Shown: piece after piece, positions 1-11,784 of the stretch
Position numbering within the stretch: position 1 is the first letter of the stretch
Layout: each line of letters starts with the position of its first letter
DNA from: Diploscapter coronatus
Lineage: Eukaryota > Nematoda > Chromadorea > Rhabditida > Rhabditidae
Reading direction: 5' to 3'
DNA length: 64,000 nucleotides
NCBI GenBank assembly: GCA_964036155.1
Contig: OZ038422.1
Location: 11,803,201-11,867,200, forward strand
Made by a program: the position numbers and the translations under genes
The notes under the pieces: generated by a model
What the model saw: the letters and a program-made list of their open reading frames with translations, nothing else
Database searches by the model: none
What the model was told of the DNA's origin: nothing

Positions 1-1961
1 GATTTAGTTCCAGAAAAACTACTTTTCGCAGGTATAATTTCAGATGGTGTTATTTGTTGGGGCATTTGTGAGATTTTTGCGGGTATCGGTGATGGAGATG
101 AATTTCTCGAACTGTTATGAAGCCTCGTCGCAGACACCGTGAAAGGCATTTCTTTCAGTCGGGTTAGAGCGTCTTCAGAGTCTCTGTTTTTCCTTTCGGC
201 TTCAAATATTGTGTCGTCCAGTTCAGTAATGATTCTATCGATCTCTGACATGACGTTATCATTTTTCAACAGAACGTCATCAGAGTTTTTATGCTCGTAA
301 TCATTTTTCTTGGCGTCCTTTTCTCTCTCCATAAACTCAGGGACATCAATTGGGCGTTCAGAATATTTCACTTCAAACTCAAAAATTTCTTCCTCAAGCT
401 GGTTTTCATGCATTTTATCAACTTCAAAATTTCTTGGAGGTTTCGGCGGTGCCTGAGTATTCTCTTCACTTTCAACGATCATCATTTTCAAGCCTTTCGT
501 ATTTGTGGTCTTGTAGTGTTTTTCAGAAGTGGATTTCTCGATCTTTACGATATCCCCAGAGTCAGAAAACCCGGCGGTAGAGACGGAATAACTTGAGCTT
601 GAACTGGCTTCACTTGAAAACTCCGATCTAATTTTATTTTTTGAAGGTAACAGTGATACTTGGCTGGCCAAATATAGTTGGCCCGAGCTAAGACGGTCTG
701 AAATAGAAAATAAGAATAGAGCTCTTTTAAAATAAATGCAACTAAATCTCTATTTAACAAGGGAAGTAACTTTGGGTCGGGTGGAGTTTAACGGTGAAAC
801 CTATACCATCTGAAATAGCGGAATTTTCTGAGTCAAATAATCTTATTTTATCTGCTACCGAGCTATGATTATAAAATCAGTATAGGAAGATACAAAATTA
901 GAATATTATCGCTGACATTTTTCACATAAAACATTTCGAATTCGAGTAGAATTGATGATCATTCATTATTCACTCGGAGAAATAGCACTTGGAATGGAGA
1001 GGGTTAGAGAAATGATAAGCTCGGATGAACGCCAATTTAATGCAAATTAACATTATTTGAAGTAAAAATTACTGATTTAACGTTCAATTTTTACCGGCGT
1101 AACTCGGTAACAGATAAAAATTACATCATTCGACTCGGAACATTCTGCCCTTTCAGATGGTGTAAGTTTCAACGCAAAACTCCACCCTACCTAAAGTTAC
1201 CCCCCTTGTTGGATCGAATAGCTTTCAAGTATCATACTTTGTAAATACGTAACCAAATCCTTTAAAGTTGCTGAATAATAATCCACGAATGGGGTGCAGT
1301 TTATGGTATCTATGCAAGTCACATAAAAATACCCTTTACCATCCATCTCCTTCAAGTGATGTACGGTCGAGTGCCTAATCGCTAAAATGGCGTCATTTTG
1401 GCATGGAATATCATTTTTGTATCCATACCGTTTTTGTCCTTATAAGAGAATACCAATTGACCCATAAGCCCATTTTCGGTGGGTCTTTTAAAGTCAGAAA
1501 TTCTGATTAGGAACTCCCGATTCTCATTGCCCATCAGTTCATTGGTAGTCTCTTCGGTGTTCATAGTACCCACGAACCATCTGAGAACTCTATTTGGTAT
1601 CATTTGGTAAACTTTGGCAACCTACGAAAACTTATAGAACCCCTTGGTTAGATGAAGTCGAGGCACCAAACCCTGAAGACGGTTGCCATCTTTTTCAGGA
1701 ATCGAATAAGCTACCAACCAAAATTCAGCGTATCTAAAATCATGTTTTAACATATCTGTTAAAAATACTTCTCACTCGTCATGTTTCAAAGGGATAACTT
1801 CATCACCAAAAGAGACCGATAGTTCACCCTTTTTCTTAGCCCGATATGGATAAATCACGAATAATCTTTCGACATCTGAATTTAAAAAAAAAAAATGGAG
1901 ATAAATATTTTCAAAGTTTACCGTATTTGTAATTTTCTTTATTATTCGAAGATGCAGCCAT
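1..1961 (-). CDS. SH3-SH2 adaptor protein, 5' part (runs off left edge)
   Basis: Six exons read from the minus strand: 1922-1961 (ATG at 1961), 1776-1875, 1667-1733, 1429-1621, 1238-1381 and 1-697 (open at the edge); all phases agree. Three introns are only 42, 45 and 47 nt, and splicing them removes an apparent stop and a frameshift. Residues about 16-74 form an SH3 domain (RLFVIYPYRA, GELSVSFGDEV, EFWLVAYS, GLVAK). From Trp84 follows an SH2 domain with the phosphotyrosine-binding FLIR arginine at about residue 109, ending near LKDLVTYLQ. The last 230 visible residues are Ser/Pro/Glu-rich with a PPKPP motif and look disordered; no kinase domain appears. SH3-SH2 proteins usually link phosphotyrosine signals to proline-rich partners in the cytoplasm. 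It could be a SLAP-like adaptor or the front of a longer protein; the exact orthologue is not recognised. Confidence 0.82.
756..1210. repeat. Foldback (MITE-like) inverted repeat in an intron
   Basis: Two arms, about 756-890 and 1060-1210, are imperfect reverse complements. Both ends read AACAAGGG inward, then GTAACTTT, a TGGAGTTT block, CATCTGAAA and a CGGTAACAG-like block. The loop is about 170 bp and has no coding potential. It lies wholly inside the last visible intron (698-1237) of the SH3-SH2 gene. This looks like a non-autonomous DNA element; no target-site duplication could be fixed. Confidence 0.7.
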
Positions 1962-2129
1962 TAGAATTAGATAAAATTCTGAAAATAAGAATTAAATATA
2001 AATTATAAAATAAAAATAGCATGAATAACTCAAAATTCGATACTCCAAAATTGAAGGTGTATGACTGGACGAATCGTTATTCAAAAGAGAGCCTATATTG
2101 ATAAGGCGCCCACAAATATGAAAGTAAGG

Positions 2130-2153
2130 AGTGGGGAAGGGAGGGGAGGGGAG
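2130..2153 (+). other. G-quadruplex-capable G-rich run
   Basis: Five runs of three or more G (GTGGGGAAGGG, then AGGGGAGGGGAGG) lie about 170 bp upstream of the SH3-SH2 start codon, on the strand opposite to that gene. The pattern fits a G-quadruplex; any function is unknown. Confidence 0.45.
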
Positions 2154-3971
2154 GAATATGACCAACTTTGAGCATTGAAAAGATTTGATCCTTCATATTG
2201 AGTCATGCTTGTAAAATTCTGCAAATACGAATGTTATTTGCTTTTTTATTTTCTGCAAAAAGTGAATGGAAAATGATGCGATTTAAAGATAATTGATTTT
2301 TTAAAATATAATATTTCAGATTTATATATTGCTTAAGAATAACAAATAGCAACCAAAATATTTATTCAACTTACAAAAAATATCAACTTTTCCACGCACA
2401 TAATTTATATTCATAAATAAATAGACTGGTCTATTGATGTGCTAATGATTAGGTTTAAAATACGTTTCCTCGAAAAATCGAGAAAAACATGGATTTTAAT
2501 TTGATTGATTATCTCTGATTTTCTGATATCAATATCACATTAGATCAGCCCCTTCGATCATGTTTTGTTTCATCCCGTTTCTCCTCGAAATTCCATTCGT
2601 TTTTCGTCTTCTTTCCCGTGCGCGCATACACTAAACTACCAGTCGGGTGGTGGAGACTTTTTACTCGATTTCTTACAAGAAATAAATCGATTTCACTTAT
2701 CCCATCACATAGCTGTTACTGAAGGATTTGCGAAGATTTATATATCCTCTCGAAAGGAACTATTAAAGTTTGAATATTCTTATCAATTAATTTGTTAATT
2801 TAAACAATTTAAACTGAATTTTTACATCCAATTCCTTTATCATTTAGATTTTAGCGATCTAAAAATTGTTATCACTCATTTTATCAATCATTATTGATTA
2901 TCATTCAGCTAGTTACACTTATAGCAAATATTACACATCGCTACTGTTTGTCTTCCGTCAAGTCAAATTGATTATTTTTGTAGTTTTTCAAAGGTTTGAC
3001 TATTTTTAAAGCTGATCTTCACCAAATATAACTTATTTGCATTCATTTTTCAATATTTTCTTATTTAAAGCCGATCTTCATAGGAAAATCCATATCTTTA
3101 ACCATGTTTGCCCATTTTTCTTGTATTTCAGACTGTTTTCTTGTCCTGTTCCTCCTCTATTTTCTTCCCTTTCCCTTTCAAGCTTTTCCCGGGATCTATT
3201 TCTGGAGGATCTCCAGGATTTTCGATTTATCCACAGATTTAAAATCCTCTGCGTCTCTGATTTTCTTAATGTATTAAGATATGAACTCTGGCACTCTAAT
3301 TTAGAATTTTTTTTTATGAAGATCGGTTTTCTCTGCTTCTATGTTCCCCCGTAATGCTTTAAGCTATGACTCGTACCACAATTTCAAAATCTAAGTTTTG
3401 AAGATTAATATTTCAGAATGATATTTTGTCTGGAGAAAATCTTCGAAATTGGATAGCAGTAAAGTCTCCAAAGATGTCGTTTTCTTGGCACTACAAGACG
3501 ATAGATTCGGTAAAATTTTGTAAATTAAAAAAATCGAAACTTCCTAAAAAATTACATATAATTTAAACATTGAAAATATGTCTGTCTGTGCCTTGATGCA
3601 CTCGGCGAAATTCTGAAATACAAATCTCTTCTTCGATAAACAGAGCGCCGTCTCAGATTACTCCTAAAGTTCGTCCTTTTCCCGGATTTCCAAATACGGA
3701 ATCCGATATGCCATCTTGTTTTCCCCACATATGCCTCAACATATGACGCGATAGATCATAACATTGACCCTCGGCAACTGACGCACTCCTGTGGCAGGGT
3801 CTGAATATAACGGGGACAGACACGCAGAGGATATCGATTGTGCGGTTTCTCTGACTGCCTTACTCTCTCCTCGCTCCTTTCTCTCTCGCATTCCTCTATT
3901 CCCTCTTGCTTCAACTAGAAGACTGGGACTTCTCTATTGCTAAACCGCAGCGGGGACGCCTCAGGGCGTCC

Positions 3972-4033
3972 TCTAATTACCCCCAATTAACTGATTAATT
4001 GCCTAATTAAATATTTAACTACCCCCGACTTAA
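3972..4033 (+). promoter_or_regulatory. TAATTA-rich block before the RUN-SH3 start
   Basis: Repeated TAATTA and TTAATT cores interleaved with ACCCCC lie immediately 5' of the ATG at 4043. TAATTA is the usual core bound by homeodomain proteins, so this is a candidate promoter element. It may equally be a composition effect, because similar TTAATTACC strings fill several introns in this window. Confidence 0.35.
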
Positions 4034-4042
4034 TTGTCCAAA

Positions 4043-7000
4043 ATGGTCGAGCTTTGTGGGCTGAAAATGATGCCCGAAGTGGATGACGAGTGGCCAGCGG
4101 ATATGGATCAGGTCTTTAAAAATTAGATTTGTGAAGCTTCACCTCAAAAGTTCTTCATCTCTTACCTTAAATAAAGGAACTGTTTGCACATTTGCCAAAA
4201 ATATACATTTGTACGTTTTTTCTAACCATCCTTTCTAAAGTTGAACTCACTATCAGTCTGCATTGACTAAGATCTCTTTAAAATTTTCATTTTTGACGTC
4301 TCTTTCCAAAATACCGATTTTTCCTTCAGCGCGTGGCTCAGTTGGAATTTGCGGTTGGCGACTCCGTCCTCTTCGAATCTTTCGACCCTTCTCTATCCAC
4401 CGACTCCCTGGATTCCAACGAGCTGCGAGAGCGGTGCCAAGTTCGGAAGGACGATTTCCAGCTTGCGTTCGCTGACTCCGGACACTGGCAGAGTGGAATA
4501 AACGCGAACCTGACGACCTGGGGCCGAATCCGTACCGTCGAGGCGTTCGACGAAAAGACCGCGTCCGCACCCGAGGTCCAACTCGGAGGTCACTCCGAAG
4601 GGAGCCCCGCACGAAAATCAGCTTCCTCCTACAACAACAGGAACTCGGAACCGAACCACAACGCTACACGGACCACCAGTCTACTCGCGAATTTTGTCGA
4701 CCGAAATTCCGATATTTCCGCGAGATACGTTGACGTGAATGACAACGAAGTCACGGCCACTGCGATTCTGACCCAGGACGAGCAACGCGCAAGGAGCGCA
4801 GACAGATGGCAGAAACCTCCAGTGAGCAACCGCTCTGCGACAGGAGGAATGTCACCACGGTCCGCACCCGTAGCGCTTAGAAACTCACCACGGGCCGGAC
4901 CCGTAGCGAGACGCAGAACCTTTGCGGATCTACAGAAGAACACCCCAGAGTTGGACTTCTTGGCTCTTCAACATGAGGTTCATAGACAAAAATTTAAAAA
5001 TGACTTATGAATGGCAATGTATTTCATATGATTTATAACGGATTGCTGCAATTTATCGTAATCCTTGACGATGTCAAAAATTCAGATGCCGAATTTGTGC
5101 GAGTCAACGTCAATGTCACTATCGGACGTCATCATGAAAGTGAAGAGAGAAGGCTTACCCAGACTAACCTCGGATTTGGATATTCCCATTCCGAATATTC
5201 TACAGGTAATATTATCTATTTACTAGGTTTCAAAATAATATTGTAAATTTAGGACGATTCTCCTGACTCTGGCATAGGCTGTAGCGGTCCCTTGCACATA
5301 GAAGATTGGGCTTCGCTGTCGGTTCTTTTGCCAAAGTATGTCGTTTTTGTTCAATTTAAATTATTTGAGCGTGGTTTATTTAATGAGTATGCATAAAAAT
5401 TTAGCTATAAAAGGCTGATCTTCATCAATATTTTACGTCATTCCTGAAATTTCTTTCATTTTACTTTCTCGCGAATTATTCTCGCCCTTTCCTCGCCTCC
5501 TCAAATTATCGATTTCCGCTTTTATGCGCGCACTCTCGAGAAGGGCTTTCATGGGAATTTTATGTTTATGGCAGAATAAAACTCGGATATCCCGGCCAGG
5601 AATTTCCCCCATTCCTCAGCATTGCGGCCACTTGAAGAATGCTTAAATCTAGGTCATACATCAAGAATAGGGATTATTTGGGGCACATATTTAAAATGAA
5701 TGCTTTTCTTAAAAATTGATGTTTTTTCTAATTTTTTTAAAAAAGTAATCCTTGGAGAACTAAAATGATCGATTTTCTATGATGATGCAATATAATACGG
5801 AGGCTTCTGTTTAGCGACAATGTAAAGGATTTTGTGACACAATGCGCCTAATTTTTTGCGTCCTTTCACTCTCTTCTTTTCCATATTATTTCTCCGTTCT
5901 TTCGCACCTGCTAATGTGCCAGATTAGCATGATCTTTTTCTTTTCCCTGTACTATTTCTATATTTACTTGGGGCCTTTTCCGGAATTCTATTTTCCTAAA
6001 ACATCTATATTTCGCAATATATCCGTTATTGCCTTTTGAAATCTCATTTCAAACGAATTTTGGGCGCGCCGGAAATGGACAAATTTGCAATGTAAAATCG
6101 GTCAATTTCAACTGTCAAAATCACTCAATCAGCGAAAAATCTTGAAATTCCGCAGATTTTTCATGATTCATTGAAACTACAGTAATCATGTACATTATGA
6201 TGTGCAATATTTACCTATCGACTAAAGTAATGTAAAATGAAAAATCACGAACTCGCTTGTTTACTGGTTTATAAATACCCAGACTCAAATTACCTCCGTT
6301 CTTTTCTCTCTTTACTCTAGTCTATGCTTAATCGATAAATTGGAGCAGAGGCGCAGTTTCAATTTTCAATTATCACGTGCTGGAAAACAGCTTGCGAAAG
6401 AAAGCTCGTTTTTAGTCCCGAGGGAAATTTCACAGCACTTGCAAAAAGAACTCCATAAGATTAATGTTGCCCCTTTAAACTGATCGGGATGTATCAAATC
6501 CCATTTTATATGTCCAAGTATACCCGATCAAAAACTGGCTGGGGTATTTGAAGACGTTAAAATCGTTGTATCCTTTATCCTGTTTATTACCTGTGTAAAC
6601 TCGAAAATCTTGTCAATCTTCCTGACAGTCGATCTAATGACTAACGGGCTAACGAACTGAAAGGATGTAAACATCTAACAGAAATTTTAGCAGAAGAAAA
6701 AATATGTGGTGAATTTGCAAAACAAATCACATCCAAAAATTATAAATTAAAAAGAACATCGAAGCAATTGTAGAAGAAATAAATAATACAAAATCAATCA
6801 TATAATGAAAACATCTTGCTACAATAATAAGCAGAAACTAAAAATGTCATAATCCGTATTAATATTAACATATTCTAAAATTAATGAAACCACGCCCCTT
6901 CTAAATTAGCTCCGCCCCCAAAATCAACATTCATATTTCAGACACGTCGCTGAGGCGTGTTCGTTCTTCAAGTCGAACACGGCTCTGCTCGGCTCATCCT

Positions 7001-9199
7001 CGAACTGCATCGAGAGGAGTCGCCGATCGGAGCCCTGCAGAACGTGCTTTCGGGTTCGGAGGAGGTAGGAAAAGAGGAATTTGATATATCTGGATGTATG
7101 AAATCTGATTTTATATATCAGCACGATTTCATATATTCTCGAATAAAATATCTAAAGTCTAATTCCAGGTAATTTAAATCATTTGGACTGTCATTTAGAG
7201 AACTATGTGTCTGAGAATTTGTTTTTATTTTATGATATCTTAGATTAACTATATCACCATTTGAAATATTCTAAGATTTAAAAAAAATATATATGTTCAA
7301 ATTTAGACTTCATCCTCCCACATGGGCGCATTCGTCGAGCTCGAAAAACTTCCTCTGCGACTGTACGGCTTCGGAGATCGTCGAAAACACGCAACAACTC
7401 ATCAACACGAGGACCAGCAGGTAATTGAGAACCTTTAGGTTAACATAAAATTTTAACTTTAGGTCTACCAATCGTCAATCTTTACGTGCAAGAGAGCTGT
7501 CCATAGTCGGTTTGCCAATTTACGCAGGAAAACGAGCGCTGGTTGAAGCTGCTGTTGAAGGCGTTGCTTGTGTGGCGAGAGGTATAAAAATCTATTGTAG
7601 ACGACGTCATTCTAAACAACTGTAAATTTGACGTTATCAGAATAAACCTGGATTTTGACGTCATTATAGAAATCTGAATTCATTTAATAAAAGTCATATA
7701 GCCTGAGCTCATAGAATGAAGACCTAAATCCTGACGCTATAATTATGAACTTCAGGTGACGGAGCCTCTCTACTGATCATGGCATTGAAGGACATCATTG
7801 AAGATGGTCTGAACAAGGACTCGACCCCCTGGCAAATGATTAAAACAGTCACTGCACCGGGCCCCGCCACGAAACACGTCTACTCCATTGTACGGACGCT
7901 GGACTCATCCGAGAAGTCCGAAAACTCTCGAGTCGACATCTTCTTCGAGGAACTGCTGAGAGAAAACTCATTGGTAAAAGTTGCATTAAAAATAAAATAG
8001 CGCTAAAATCACCGTTAGATTAAAGTTTAGCGTTAAATTGGAAATGTAGAAGATTATCAACATTTTACCCGATTTAATAAATCTAAATTTAAAATATAAT
8101 TAAAATTTTAGGATTGCTGGCTCTGCTACGTCGTCCTGAAAGAGAACGTTCTATCCAAATTGTATGAAGAAGGAGCATTTTTACTGGCGGCACCGTCCGC
8201 GTACCGATCACTATTGTGGAGACTCGTGGATTCTCTAGCTTTGCTGACTGGTATGATCTTCTCAAAAATATGGCAAATCTATACGAATGTGCAATGTTTT
8301 GTGGACGTGGTCGTCTTTCTCCCAATTCTCTTTGTTTTTTTTTTCGTAAAGGAGAGAAAGAAGATACTTCACCCTTTTTACTCTGCATCATTGCAGAAGT
8401 CCTATTTAATTTCGAAACTCCAACAAAATAGTTTGGCTAACAATAAGACAATTGGTTTAGTGCTCGACGTCCGCGACTCGACCAACGTGGGAACCCACTC
8501 CTTGCATCCGGCCACTCATTGGTCCTCAGGCGCATCGAGAATCGCTTCCGACTCGAGAGTGCCGAAATCGTCCTCAGTTCCCGCCCGGCTATCATCGAGT
8601 CGACTGCAACCACCTGTCAATATCCGAAATGCGAGGCCTTCCAGGATACCGTTGCCTTTGAAGTAAACAAATTTTTGCAATACCTTAAACCTATCATTAA
8701 ATGCCTAAAGATGATGTTTATCAAAATATAATATCGATTTTAATTCGTCCCCTAAACTATAGTATCTGAAATTTTATTACCCTAATATATGGCATACAAA
8801 TTTGTAAGTTTAAAATCTATTTAGTCGACCCTCAATGTCCCGAACCCTCTCCCCGTCAAGATCGCCTATTCCTCACAGTCCGATCGCCTCCGTTCTAGCT
8901 GATTGTTCAGGTATACCGTAATTTATTATACCTTAAAATATTGAGTTTTCTCTCTCATTTGAACCTAAATTCGTGATCCTTCTCAATTTATAATTTCTGA
9001 TAAGTAATATAGAGCAACATAACTGTTTAATGATTGAAACAGTCGAATTTCAGGGCCTGGCTATCTCCCAGTGTGCCGAGGTGAATCGGTTCGAGTTTTA
9101 TCTAGAAGGGGCGCATTCGCCAGATGCGTCAGGATGCACCCACGACGATCAGCAGTATCTACCGGACTCGTGCCAATTGCAAACCTTATGATACAGTGA
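4043..9199 (+). CDS. RUN and SH3 domain protein (RUSC/NESCA-like)
   Basis: Twelve exons: 4043-4111, 4330-4977, 5086-5205, 5253-5335, 6942-7064, 7307-7420, 7463-7581, 7756-7973, 8112-8250, 8461-8662, 8825-8910, 9054-9199; 688 codons with consistent phases, stop TGA at 9197, AATAAA at 9221. Residues 1-300 are polar and low in known motifs. About residues 305-545 form a RUN domain (ALVEAAVEGVACVAR, HVYSIVRTLD, DCWLCYVVLKENV, SLLWRLVDSLALL). After a Ser/Pro linker, the last 55 residues form an SH3 domain (VLADCSG, RGESVRVL, GLVPIANL). RUN-then-SH3 order is typical of RUSC1/RUSC2, cytoplasmic adaptors in small-GTPase and vesicle traffic signalling. If the intron at 4978 is retained, translation stops at 5010 and gives a 226-residue-exon product without either domain. 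Confidence 0.88.
5336..6941 (+). other. Large intron of the RUN-SH3 gene
   Basis: A 1.6-kb intron with no supported nested gene. It holds one copy of the dispersed AAAGGCTGATCTTCA-type motif (5410-5424), a pyrimidine-rich stretch at 5850-5960 and one GATGTATCAAATCC motif near 6487. Confidence 0.5.
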
Positions 9200-10064
9200 A
9201 ATTGAACATTTGAGTTGCTAAATAAAAAAATGAGGGCAATTAATAAAAGTAGTGGAAAAAATCATAAATGTTGAATTAGCAATAGTTTATCACGCTCTTT
9301 TTATCCGATTTGGATCACTATTTTTATAGTTTGCCATCAAAAATAAGATCCTACAGAGTTTTCTTTTGTATTTTAAGTCCGGTTTTAAAATTCTATGAAA
9401 ATGTTAACTCTAGTCGAGAAAAACTCCAACTTTCATGAGCCCTACACCAGTACGATGTCATGCATTTTTAAATACGGAATCTTCCGAAATGCTTCTAAAA
9501 TTCTTTGAAAAGTTTAAAAAAAAAACTCGGAAGGGGTCGTATGTTTTTTTTTCGATATTTATAAATTTTCAGCTATTACCTTTTCGGTCTTTAAGCCTGC
9601 ACCTACTACAGTAAAATTCCTATGATACTCAGCTCATCGTTATTTTCTTGGAAAATACACCCTGATTTGCTGTAAAATTCACCGCCCACTGTCTAATTCT
9701 GGTTGCTATTTTTGTCTATAATTGCTGAAATTTGCCATAATTTTTAAACATGAAATATAATCGATTGAAATTCAAAGTTAATTTCTCGTTAGTTTTGGGG
9801 AACTGTAGTGTCAAATTTTACTGTCCTTATCGCATAATGATAAGAAATTTCAAGTTATTTGTTACTTTTCGTGGAAATCCCATTTAAACTCCGTATTCTT
9901 GCCCTTGGAATAAATATTCTTGTTCAAAAGTTTATTGGTTGAATTTGATTCCATAGGAATTATATACTCGTATATAGTGTTTATGATAGCATTGGTAAAA
10001 TCTAATTTAAAGCACGACAATTTGTAAATATAAATATCGAGAAGTTAATAGGGTTTACGATATT
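9200..10064. other. Intergenic region, convergent 3' ends
   Basis: Contains the AATAAA of the RUN-SH3 gene at 9221 and the 3' flank of the minus-strand gene starting at 10526. No other gene or repeat stands out. Confidence 0.5.
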
Positions 10065-10526
10065 CTAATTCCTTGGATCCGGCTTGGTGGATTTGTAAAT
10101 TTCTAGGAGCTGATTTAAAGTGTTTGGCGATAATTTTCGCATGATTTTTCTCAGTTTGAATTCAGCTTCTTTTTCATCTTCAGCTTGCTTGGCTTCGATT
10201 AATTCCAAGATCTAAGTTTTAAATTTTAAAGATAAAAATATAAAGTTCAAATTTTACCACATCGCTAATTTCAGGTTTAAGTTTAGCTAGGAATTCTTCC
10301 AGTCCAATAATATCATCTTCATCGATTTCGCTGGGAACTAAAACTTGGAATGTCGATTTCTTATGATGACGTAAACAGGAATCATAAGCCACCAATTGGC
10401 TTTCAAAAAATGTATATAAAACATACAAAATTGCTGCGAGCTGACGTCAGTTAGTAAAAATATCAATAAAAGCGAAAGTCGAATACCATTGATATTTAGC
10501 GCTTTATAAAACCACGTGTAAATCAT
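10065..10526 (-). CDS. Small secreted helical protein, family not recognised
   Basis: Three exons: 10427-10526 (ATG at 10526), 10258-10337, 10065-10211; phases agree and the protein is 108 residues. Residues about 13-30 (GIRLSLLLIFLLTDVSS) form a hydrophobic signal segment preceded by basic residues. The mature part is charged and probably helical (DIIGLEEFLAKLKP, EAEFKLRKIMRKL) and ends KSTKPDPRN. No cysteines occur after the signal. Spliced this way the second exon joins the signal peptide at FFPSEIDEDD. An in-frame extension to 10637 exists but would bury the signal sequence. Small secreted helical proteins are common in nematodes; I could not match this one to a named family. Confidence 0.6.
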
Positions 10527-11332
10527 ATATGGGGATATCCTGATCTGAAAGAGAAATGATATAAATGATATGAACAGCGATTTGATAAGAAATAAACACA
10601 AACAGGGCAAATCCTTTGCGTCTCTAATCGATCGCATGTTTAAAGATAGGGGAAAAGGAAAGAATCGAGTGAATTCTCTAATGCATTATATGAACACTCA
10701 TATAGAATGACTAGGGTAAATAAAATCATACACAATGTCCGCCCAAAAGGCCCGCAAATGGACATGTAAAAACCATGATGATGTCATCAAGAAGTACAAT
10801 TGACTATCAAGAATGAGAATTTCTATTGCAAACATTGTATATTTTACAACACAAAATAAAATTTTCATGTGACTTATGCAGGATCACGATAACTTTTATG
10901 ATAAGATTTTATTTGAAATTTGAAGGAGGAAAAACATTCCAGAAATCGTACAAAATTTACCGATGAAAAGTCGAAGACCGAGGTAACTGGTCATATGAAA
11001 TCGTTTACCCCATTTATCAAATTAGCAAAAATCAATAATTAGGGTTGTCTTTTGAAGAGTGATAATTTGACAAAAAGTATTCAGGTATCAGTATAACTCG
11101 AACTGTAGACAAAACATAAAGATTGACTTCTTTAGCCGCTAGGCTACCAAACCCTAAGAATATGAGAAGAAATTCAGATATTCACTTATGGACTTTTGCT
11201 AATAGTTGAATACAATTTGAAAAATCGATTTAAAAAAAAAACCGTTTCACTTTCAAAAATGAGTGACGTTTGAAAGTCGACGTTTACGAGCCTTCGATCA
11301 ACCCTCTCCTTATTCGGTATGACGCCTTCTAG

Positions 11333-11784
11333 ATGAGGTCATCTAATATCGTAATCAGCTCAGGGACGGATTCTGTCTCCTCCGAGAATTTGACGTCATC
11401 TGATTTCTTGTACCCCGTCAACTTTCCCTCATCGCTTTTGGCGCTGCTCACTTTGGGCACAAGTCTGCTGCTATTCGACGCTATTCTACGATCACTTTTA
11501 TCAGACAGATTTCCGGGTTAGATCACGTCATTTTTGAAGATGCCACTTGTTTGAGACACCTTTCTGATGACGTAACTTCAGTAAGCTGCGCGCTGCTTGC
11601 GCTCTGTTGGTTCATCGTGACCTGGTCGCGACTACACGCCTACAAAGTGACGCGTAAATCGGTAATTTTTTTTAGGGAAAGGCTCATTTTGCCGAAAACT
11701 AGAAATATTAGAAGAAAAATAGCTAGTTTCATCATAAAACCAGCAAATTTAGCCAAAAATTTGCATACCTTTTCTTGTAGATAA
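11333..11784 (+). CDS. Small predicted membrane protein, 3' end uncertain
   Basis: Exon 1 is 11333-11516 and exon 2 starts at 11582 after a 65-nt intron. The predicted protein has two hydrophobic spans, SSLLALLTLGTSLLLFDAIL and CALLALCWFIVTW, separated by a short charged loop and followed by basic residues. If exon 2 reads through, it stops at 11784. A tidier alternative uses a donor at 11660 and a strong acceptor (TTTTTGCAG) near 12872, giving a short last exon that stops near 12914 just before AATAAA at about 12927. No family recognised. The call rests on frame, hydrophobicity and splice signals only. Confidence 0.4.

Larger units (their letters stand above)
1962..4042. other. Intergenic region between divergent genes
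   Basis: No supported gene. It should hold the promoters of the SH3-SH2 gene (-) and the RUN-SH3 gene (+). It contains a G-rich run at 2130-2153, variants of a dispersed GATCTTCA motif at 3008-3020, 3067-3080 and 3316-3330, and a block at 3972-4033 packed with TAATTA cores directly before the RUN-SH3 start codon. Confidence 0.6.

Noticed and set aside
1382..1666. Apparent stop codon and frameshift in the SH3-SH2 gene, suggesting a pseudogene
   Set aside because: Introns of 45 nt (1622-1666) and 47 nt (1382-1428) with proper GT-AG ends remove both and restore an intact SH2 domain.
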